Positions 58,821-64,000 of a stretch of DNA of 64,000 nt are shown one piece after another. The position numbers and the translations under genes are program-made. The notes beneath the pieces are model-generated. The model did no database searches and had not been told where the DNA came from. It saw nothing but the letters and a program-made list of their open reading frames with translations. The stretch is taken from assembly GCA_913063035.1 (NCBI GenBank), contig CAJXYS010000002.1, positions 83,384 to 147,383 on the forward strand. The letters are read 5' to 3'. Source of the stretch: an uncultured Maritimibacter sp. (GTDB lineage: Bacteria; Pseudomonadota; Alphaproteobacteria; Rhodobacterales; Rhodobacteraceae). Each line of letters opens with the position of its first letter. Position 1 is the stretch's first letter.

Positions 58821-59320
58821 CCGCGTCTCCTCAGCTTGTCGGCGCGCGCCAGGAGCATCCTGCGCTTCACCGGCTTCAGCCGGTCGATATAGAGCTTGCC
58901 GTCCAGATGGTCGATCTGGTGCTGCACGCTCGTCGCCCAGAGCCCGGTGAAGTCGCGCTCCTCGGGCTCTCCGGCCGCGTTGAGGAAGCGGACGGTCACG
59001 GCGCGTGGCCGCTCCAGCCGGGCCGAGACGCCGGGCAGGCAGGGGCTGGCCTCGTCATGGGCGCGCGGCTTGACCGAGGCGTGCACAATCTCCGGGTTCG
59101 CCATGCGCACAAGCCCGTCGCGGCTGTCGGACGCATCCACCACCGCGAGCCGCTGCATCACGCCGATCTGCACCGCCGCCAGCCCGACGCCGGGCATGGC
59201 ATACATGGTGTCGGCCATGTCGTTCCAGGTCGTGCGGGTCTCGTCGGTGACGGCCGCGAGGGGCGGCACCGGGGTTTTCAGCCGCCGGTCGGGCCATTGC
59301 AGGATCGGGCGTACCGCCAT
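58817..59320 (-). CDS. peptide deformylase-like protein with Glu-to-Gln active-site change
   Basis: 167-aa paralogue of the neighbouring Def. Motif 1 is GVGLAAVQ (residues 44-51). Motif 2, normally EGCLS, reads SPCLPG and keeps the metal-ligand Cys94. Motif 3, normally QHExDH, reads QHQIDH: His134 and His138 remain but the general acid/base glutamate is Gln135. It may bind metal but is predicted to have little or no classical deformylase activity. It lies between def (1-base gap) and fmt (4-base overlap). A related second copy occurs in other Rhodobacterales; role unknown. Confidence 0.85.
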   Translation of the reverse strand: MAVRPILQWPDRRLKTPVPPLAAVTDETRTTWNDMADTMYAMPGVGLAAVQIGVMQRLAVVDASDSRDGLVRMANPEIVHASVKPRAHDEASPCLPGVSARLERPRAVTVRFLNAAGEPEERDFTGLWATSVQHQIDHLDGKLYIDRLKPVKRRMLLARADKLRRRG

Positions 59321-59321
59321 G

Positions 59322-59843
59322 TCAGGCTTTCGCGCGCTCGCGCTTCACCTTCTGCATCTTGCGGGTGATCATCTGGCGCTTGAGCGCCGATAGGTAGTCG
59401 ATGAAAAGCTTGCCGTTCAGGTGGTCGATCTCGTGCTGGACGCAGGTGGCCCAGAGCCCGTCGAAATGCTCTTCGCGGTCCCGGCCGTCACGGTCGGTAA
59501 AGCGCACGCGCACCTCGGCGGGGCGCTCGACCTCGGCGAACTGCTCGGGGATCGAGAGGCAGCCCTCCTCGTAGGTCGTCCGGTCCTCGGACGTCCAGGT
59601 GATCTCGGGGTTGAAGAGCACCATCGGACGCGGCGCGGCCTCCTCGGATTTCTCGCAGTCCATGACGATCAGGCGGCAGAGCTGTCCGACCTGCGGCGCG
59701 GCCAGCCCGATCCCGGGCGCGTCGTACATCGTCTCGAGCATGTCGTCGGCCAGCGCGCGCAATTCGTCCGTCACCGCCTCGACGGGCGGGCAGACCTTTT
59801 TCAGGCGCGGATCCGGGTGGATCAGGATCGGGCGGATCGTCAT
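59322..59843 (-). CDS. def: peptide deformylase
   Basis: 173-aa metalloenzyme that removes the N-formyl group of nascent proteins. All three motifs are canonical: GIGLAAPQ (residues 44-51), EEGCLSIP with Cys95, and [11 protein letters not shown] with His137, Glu138 and His141. The start is [14 protein letters not shown]; the frame is open far upstream but this is the conserved start. It is the first gene of def, def-like, fmt, and is divergent from patB. Confidence 0.95.
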   Translation of the reverse strand: MTIRPILIHPDPRLKKVCPPVEAVTDELRALADDMLETMYDAPGIGLAAPQVGQLCRLIVMDCEKSEEAAPRPMVLFNPEITWTSEDRTTYEEGCLSIPEQFAEVERPAEVRVRFTDRDGRDREEHFDGLWATCVQHEIDHLNGKLFIDYLSALKRQMITRKMQKVKRERAKA

Positions 59844-59952
59844 GGCACGCCATTTAGGCGATCGCGACGATGCGCGCAACGCCCGGGCCGGCTTTTCGCT
59901 TGCACCCGGATGCCGCACCGATAGCTTGCCGACGAGTAACAAGGAGGCTTTC

Positions 59953-61125
59953 ATGGATTTCGACGAGGTCATCGACCGCCGCGGCACCCATTCATCCAAG
60001 TGGGACACGATGGAGCAGGTCTATGGCGTCTCGCCCGACGACGGGCTGGCGATGTGGGTTGCGGACATGGATTTCCGCCCGCCCGAGGCCGTCCAGCGCG
60101 CCGTCGAAGCCATGGCCGCGCACGGGATCTACGGCTATTTCGGCGACGACCGCGCCTATCGCGAGTCGATCCGCTGGTGGATGGCCGAACGCCACGGCTG
60201 GGAGATCGACCCGGCCTGGATCCAGACCACGAACGGGCTGGTCAACGGCACGGCGATGTGCGTCGACACCTGGACCGCGCCCGGCGACGGCGTGGTGCTG
60301 TTCACACCCGTCTACCATGCCTTCGCCCGCGTGATCCGCGCCGCCGAACGCGAGGTGGTGGAATGCCCCCTGGCCGTCCGCGACGGGCGTTACGAGATGG
60401 ATTTCGATGCCTATGACGCACAGATGACCGGGCGCGAGAAGATGGTGATCCTCTGCTCGCCGCACAATCCCGGCGGTCGCGTCTGGACCGCGGCCGAACT
60501 GCAGGGCGTGGCGGATTTCTGCAAGCGCCATGACCTGCTGCTGGTGTCCGACGAGATCCATCACGATCTCGTCCTGCCCGGCCACGCCCATACCGTCATG
60601 GCCAGGGCCGCGCCGGAGATCACCGACCGGCTGGTCATGATGTCGGCCACCACCAAGACCTTTAACATCGCCGGCGCGCATGTGGGCAACGTGATCATTC
60701 CCGACGACACGCGCCGCAAGCAGTTCGCGCAGCGCATGGCCGCGCTCGGCATCTCGCCCAACAGCTTCGGGCTGCACATGGCCACCGCCGCCTATTCGCG
60801 GGAGGGCGCGGAGTGGGTCGATGCGCTGATGCGCTACATCGACGGCAACCGGCGAATTTTCGACGCCGGTATCGCCGGGATCCCGGGGCTTGCATCGATG
60901 CCGCTGGAAGCGACCTACCTCGCCTGGGTGGATTTCACCGGCACGGGGATGACGACCGAGGAATTCACCCGGCGGGTGGAACGCGACGCGCGGATCGCCG
61001 CCAATCACGGCACCACCTTCGGAAAGGGCGGCGAGAGCTTCCTGCGGTTCAACCTCGCCACGCCGCGGGTCCGGATCGAGAAGGCGGTCGGACAGCTGCA
61101 GAAGGCCTTCGGCGACCTGCAGTAA
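59953..61125 (+). CDS. PatB/MalY-type pyridoxal phosphate-dependent C-S lyase
   Basis: 390-aa fold-type I PLP enzyme of the MalY/PatB group. [15 protein letters not shown] is the family N-terminus, [11 protein letters not shown] the cofactor/dimer segment, and [11 protein letters not shown] the aspartate/asparagine block. The Schiff-base lysine is in [17 protein letters not shown] (about residue 238). Related enzymes cleave cystathionine or cysteine conjugates to pyruvate, ammonia and thiol. ATG preceded by AAGGAGG. Exact substrate not certain. Confidence 0.88.
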   Translation: MDFDEVIDRRGTHSSKWDTMEQVYGVSPDDGLAMWVADMDFRPPEAVQRAVEAMAAHGIYGYFGDDRAYRESIRWWMAERHGWEIDPAWIQTTNGLVNGTAMCVDTWTAPGDGVVLFTPVYHAFARVIRAAEREVVECPLAVRDGRYEMDFDAYDAQMTGREKMVILCSPHNPGGRVWTAAELQGVADFCKRHDLLLVSDEIHHDLVLPGHAHTVMARAAPEITDRLVMMSATTKTFNIAGAHVGNVIIPDDTRRKQFAQRMAALGISPNSFGLHMATAAYSREGAEWVDALMRYIDGNRRIFDAGIAGIPGLASMPLEATYLAWVDFTGTGMTTEEFTRRVERDARIAANHGTTFGKGGESFLRFNLATPRVRIEKAVGQLQKAFGDLQ

Positions 61126-61227
61126 GGCAGCTGCGATTTCTGCGCTGCAGCGTCTTGCATGTCATGACGCAATAATCTACCCGTCAACGCCAACACCGCG
61201 AAACATCCTTACCGAGGAGTCAGGTCC

Positions 61228-62187
61228 ATGAGCTTCCGCATCCAGCCCCAGCCGCCCGCGCGCCCGAATCGCTGCCAGCTCTTCGGGCCCGGCTCCCGGC
61301 CTGCCATTTTCGAGAAGATGGCCGGCGCCGAGGCGGACGTCATCAATCTCGACCTCGAGGACTCGGTCGCGCCCGACGACAAGGCCGAGGCGCGCAAGAA
61401 CATCGTGCAGGCCATCGGAGACATCGACTGGGGGGGCAAGTATCTGAGCGTGCGGATCAACGGGCTCGACACGCCCTACTGGTACCGCGACGTCGTCGAG
61501 CTGCTGGAAAACGCGGGCGACCGGCTGGACCAGATCATGATTCCCAAGGCCGGGAACGCCGCCGACATCTATGCCGTCGATGCGCTGGTGACCGCGGTCG
61601 AGGCCGCGACGGGCCGCACGAAGCCGATTTCCTTCGAGGCGATCATCGAAACTGCCGCGGGTCTGGTGAACGTCAACGAGATCGCGGCGGCCAGCCCGCG
61701 GATGCAGGCGCTGTCGCTTGGTGCGGCGGATTACGCGGCCAGCATGGGCATGGCCACGACCGGCATCGGCGGGACGCAGGAAAACTACTACATGCTGCAT
61801 GGGGACCAGCAGCATTGGGGCGATCCCTGGCACATGGTCTCGACGGCGATCGTCGCGGCCTGCCGCACGCATGGCCTGCTGCCGGTCGACGGCCCCTTCG
61901 GCGATTTCTCCGACCCGGATGGCTACCGCGCGCAGGCGCGGCGCTCGGCCACGCTGGGCATGGTTGGCAAATGGGCGATCCACCCCAAGCAGGTCGCCCT
62001 GGCCAACGAGGTTTTCACCCCCTCCGACGCGGCCGTGGCAGAGGCGCGCGAGATCCTCGCCGCGATGGAAGAGGCCAAGGCCCGCGGCGAGGGCGCGGCG
62101 GTCTACAAGGGCCGCCTGGTAGATATTGCCTCGATCCGGCAGGCCGAGGTGATCGTCAAGCAGGCCGAGATGATCGCGGGCAGCTGA
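61228..62187 (+). CDS. mcl1: L-malyl-CoA/beta-methylmalyl-CoA lyase
   Basis: 319-aa CitE-like TIM-barrel lyase of the ethylmalonyl-CoA pathway. It cleaves beta-methylmalyl-CoA to glyoxylate and propionyl-CoA, and interconverts malyl-CoA with acetyl-CoA and glyoxylate. RPNRCQLFGPGSRPAIFEKMA near the start, DVINLDLEDSVAPDDKAEARKNI, IIETAAGLVNV with the metal-binding Glu, and GKWAIHPKQV are family motifs. GAGGAG precedes the ATG. A near copy of its last eight codons occurs in a chimeric remnant 0.8 kb downstream. Confidence 0.93.
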   Translation: MSFRIQPQPPARPNRCQLFGPGSRPAIFEKMAGAEADVINLDLEDSVAPDDKAEARKNIVQAIGDIDWGGKYLSVRINGLDTPYWYRDVVELLENAGDRLDQIMIPKAGNAADIYAVDALVTAVEAATGRTKPISFEAIIETAAGLVNVNEIAAASPRMQALSLGAADYAASMGMATTGIGGTQENYYMLHGDQQHWGDPWHMVSTAIVAACRTHGLLPVDGPFGDFSDPDGYRAQARRSATLGMVGKWAIHPKQVALANEVFTPSDAAVAEAREILAAMEEAKARGEGAAVYKGRLVDIASIRQAEVIVKQAEMIAGS

Positions 62188-62190
62188 GGA

Positions 62191-62772
62191 TCACCTGGCC
62201 AACGCCCTTGCGCGGTCGAAGAACCCGTCGATCCGCTTGGGCGGCGCGTCGCGCACGGGCGACAGGATATCCATCCGCGTCACCTTCATGCCGGTGAATT
62301 CGAGGATCTGGCGGCGCAGCGCCTTGGGCCACGGGTTGCCAAGCCACCAGCGCAGGTACCATGCTGGTGTGTCGGACAGGATGCCGACGCGGGCTTCGCG
62401 CCCCGTCAGCAGTCTCTTCGGAAAGGCCTTGCCTTTCTCGTAGGCGAAGGCACGCCCCGGCAGCAGCGCACGGTCGAACAGCCCCTTGAGCTTCGCCGGG
62501 GCGGAACCCCACCACATCGGGTGGATCAGGATGAAGACCTCGCAGGCCTCGAGCGCGGCGATGAAATCCTCGAGATCGGGCTCCGGGGCGGTCGCGCCCT
62601 GGTAGCCCTCTCCGAGGTCGGGGTCGAACGCCAAGTCGCCAAGATGGATCAGGCGGACATCGTGGCCGGCCGCCCTGGCCTCGTTTGCCGTGGCAGCGGC
62701 GAGCGCCGCGGTGAGCGAGGAGGTCGATGGATGCCCGTCCAGAACGAGGACGGATTTTGACTCGTTACGCAT
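62191..62772 (-). CDS. NAD(P)H-dependent flavodoxin-like oxidoreductase
   Basis: 193-aa protein of the NQO/MdaB-type flavodoxin-like fold. VLVLDGHPSTSSLTAALA binds the FMN/FAD phosphate, and FILIHPMWWGSAPAKLKGLFDRALLPGRAF is the conserved central block for flavin and quinone. It ends four bases from the convergent mcl1 stop. Likely a cytoplasmic quinone or nitroreductase; substrate not known. Confidence 0.87.
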   Translation of the reverse strand: MRNESKSVLVLDGHPSTSSLTAALAAATANEARAAGHDVRLIHLGDLAFDPDLGEGYQGATAPEPDLEDFIAALEACEVFILIHPMWWGSAPAKLKGLFDRALLPGRAFAYEKGKAFPKRLLTGREARVGILSDTPAWYLRWWLGNPWPKALRRQILEFTGMKVTRMDILSPVRDAPPKRIDGFFDRARALAR

Positions 62773-62992
62773 GTTATCACCATTAACATTCCCGTCTAGA
62801 CCGAAGCACAGCCCGGCCTGCGGTGCAAGCCCGAAGACGGGGCGCCCGGCAGCCAGCGATGGCCGATCACGCGCTCAACCGGCAGCGGCCTGCCCCGCAT
62901 GCCGGGTCCAGCAGGGATCCCCCCTGCTGCGAACGTTGCATTCCCGGTCCGTGGCAGCCATATAGGCCCGGTGGCCGATCAGGGATGCCCGG
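62773..62992. other. non-coding region with hairpin and promoter, 5' side of accA/mcl remnant
   Basis: No gene. An 8-base perfect stem CAGCAGGG (62909-62916) / CCCTGCTG (62922-62929) with a 5-base loop is the main structure; no T run follows. The last 60 bases hold the promoter described separately. Base composition in the first part (AT-rich next to the flavoprotein start, then GC-rich) suggests the flavoprotein promoter lies at the left end. Confidence 0.4.
62936..62964 (+). promoter_or_regulatory. promoter of the chimeric accA-start remnant
   Basis: TTGCAT (62936-62941) and CATATA (62959-62964) with a 17-base spacer make a plausible promoter 28 bases before the ATG of the remnant. AGGGA (62981-62985) then gives a ribosome-binding site at seven bases. 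The arrangement looks like an intact accA upstream region whose gene has been lost. Confidence 0.55.
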
Positions 62993-63064
62993 ATGAACTA
63001 TCTCGAGTTTGAAAAGCCGCTGGCCGACATCGAGGGCAAAGCCGAGATGATCGCGGGCGGCTGA
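62993..63064 (+). pseudogene. chimeric remnant: accA start fused to mcl 3' end
   Basis: A 23-codon frame. Residues 1-18, MNYLEFEKPLADIEGKAE, are the conserved N-terminus of the acetyl-CoA carboxylase carboxyltransferase alpha subunit (AccA). Residues 17-23 and the stop match the end of mcl1: the stretch GCCGAGATGATCGCGGGC is identical at 62166-62183 and 63041-63058, and the last six bases differ at one position. The join lies at GCCGAG, a sequence shared by both parents. It is most simply a deletion between accA and an mcl copy. It keeps a ribosome-binding site, so the peptide may be made. Confidence 0.7.
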
Positions 63065-63193
63065 CCGGCACTGCCGTAGCGTAAGGCGCCTGAACAGTCT
63101 GGGCTTCACCTGCGCCACATGGTGGACAGGCTGAGCCAGTCATGATTACCTGCGCCAGGTTGTTTCTGTGTATACGAGTGGGCAGGTGATGCA
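63065..63193. other. non-coding region before the lipoprotein gene
   Basis: 129 bases with no recognised gene, RNA or strong palindrome. Composition becomes more A/T-rich toward the right, matching the next gene and suggesting a boundary of transferred DNA near here. GTGTATACGA (about 63169-63178) is the only -10-like stretch, and I could not pair it with a good -35. Confidence 0.35.
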
Positions 63194-64000
63194 ATGAGTG
63201 GAAGTAAGCGCGCGGCTCTCGCGTTTGTCGGGTTCGGCATCTTGGTTGGATGCGATGACTACATTCGCAGCGAGTATAACTACAGCTATCTCAAGGAGTT
63301 GGGAACACACGCGTCCCGGAACGAGTTCCTCGGCACTCTCTACATGCTCGACGTGACACAGACGCCGCCGGTGCTCACGGCCCTCGATACAGAAATCGCT
63401 GTCTCGGAAGAATCGCTGCGAACACGCGGGTCCGCCGACATCACGGCAACACAGGTTTCCGGCGCTTCGGCGGACTTGTTCAAGGCGGGCAAGTTCGAGG
63501 GAAGCTTTGCCCTTGAATTCGAGGGCAAGCTTGACGCCGACAACTCCGAAGTTCGCGTACTCACCGCTGCAAGGGCATCGTCGTACATTGAAGCCAAATA
63601 CTCCGAATTGCGCTCGGCGCGGGTCGCTGCGCTCGGCCGTGAACCGCGACGCGAGGAATTGCCAATGGACGTGGCGGAAATCGCGGATCGTGAGGGACGC
63701 TATTACCTCATGATCACGGGAGAAGACCGTGCGAGCAAGCTAACCGTATCCCTAGGGCCGCCGGAAGGATCTGAGGGAAATGGCGTCACGGTGAAGCTTG
63801 ATGGCCGCGAAATGACCGGGTTGGACATTCGCGGCAAACGAGAATGGACTTGCGAGGCGCCAGACGGCGACCGCACAGGGTGCACATTCGCCACCGAGGT
63901 CTTCACGGCGACGCTCAAAACACCAAATGGCAACCTCGATATCAAACCGGCAGGCCTGCCGGCTTCGACTATTGCAGAAGCGTTCAGGGCGAAACACTAG
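63194..64000 (+). CDS. hypothetical lipoprotein
   Basis: 268-aa protein I do not recognise; the stop codon is the last three bases of the window. It begins with a short signal (SKRAALAFVGFGILVGC) that ends in a lipobox, LVGC, so Cys20 would be lipidated. The next residue (+2) is Asp, which in E. coli keeps lipoproteins in the inner membrane. The mature part is mostly beta-type and polar; it has two further cysteines close together (WTCEAPDGDRTGC), perhaps a disulfide. Codons are less GC-biased than in the core genes, hinting at transfer. Confidence 0.7.
   Translation: MSGSKRAALAFVGFGILVGCDDYIRSEYNYSYLKELGTHASRNEFLGTLYMLDVTQTPPVLTALDTEIAVSEESLRTRGSADITATQVSGASADLFKAGKFEGSFALEFEGKLDADNSEVRVLTAARASSYIEAKYSELRSARVAALGREPRREELPMDVAEIADREGRYYLMITGEDRASKLTVSLGPPEGSEGNGVTVKLDGREMTGLDIRGKREWTCEAPDGDRTGCTFATEVFTATLKTPNGNLDIKPAGLPASTIAEAFRAKH

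Overview
The window is a high-GC, densely packed chromosomal segment whose gene content and order point to an alphaproteobacterium of the Rhodobacterales (Rhodobacter/Paracoccus/Roseobacter relatives). Markers are the PetP/PetR regulators, the ChvG-ChvI-HprK-RapZ-ManX-HPr cluster beside pckA, the ethylmalonyl-CoA pathway enzymes Mcd and Mcl1, DUF6473, and a def-def-fmt block. Genus cannot be fixed from the sequence. Nearly all of it is ordinary core genome: no tRNA, rRNA, CRISPR array, transposase or integrase was seen.

Layout. 1-2250: gpmI (5' end only), rsfS-rlmH and an EamA permease. 2327-8663: ilvE diverges from petP-petR, followed co-directionally by an HDAC-like amidohydrolase, xseB, ispA and dxs (isoprenoid precursors). 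8668-9585: an Mrr-type restriction enzyme with more AT-rich codons inserted directly after dxs. 9700-19967: a long leftward block with a bacterial voltage-gated sodium channel, an RlmD/TrmA-type RNA methyltransferase, a VOC protein, a heterodimeric ABC exporter pair, two LysE-type exporters, CCA-adding enzyme, a CoA-type Nudix hydrolase and Hsp33. 20055-29376: Nudix, SpoIIE-type phosphatase, ilvA, argG, DUF1810, sulfotransferase-like protein, class IV aminotransferase, exported MsrA and parC. 29492-34931: SDR, HIG1-domain protein, cobalamin adenosyltransferase, etfBA, DUF6473 and 3-hydroxybutyryl-CoA dehydrogenase. 34935-42225: acyltransferase, the HPr/ManX/RapZ/HprK/ChvG/ChvI block and divergent pckA. 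42260-57909: TauE exporter, methylsuccinyl-CoA dehydrogenase, the recO-DUF1491-era-rnc-lepB-acpS-pdxJ-DUF2062-rsh-rpoZ-folK block, NYN protein, YqaA-like protein, cytochrome c, ispH, DUF3429, rnhA and a TetR regulator. 57912-64000: fmt, an unusual deformylase-like protein, def, PatB-type C-S lyase, mcl1, a quinone reductase-like flavoprotein, a chimeric accA/mcl remnant and an orphan lipoprotein.

Functional threads. Several dispersed genes fit acetyl-CoA assimilation by the ethylmalonyl-CoA pathway: 3-hydroxybutyryl-CoA dehydrogenase, methylsuccinyl-CoA dehydrogenase (electrons to EtfAB), Mcl1, an adenosyltransferase that can supply the B12 cofactor of the pathway's mutases, and PckA for gluconeogenic outflow. 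ChvGI and a permease-less PTS relay lie next to pckA.

Most notable points: a 23-codon chimera of the accA start and an mcl 3' end behind an intact-looking promoter; a deformylase paralogue whose HExxH glutamate is glutamine; a NavBac channel; and well-formed palindromic operators at petP, hbd and the tetR gene.
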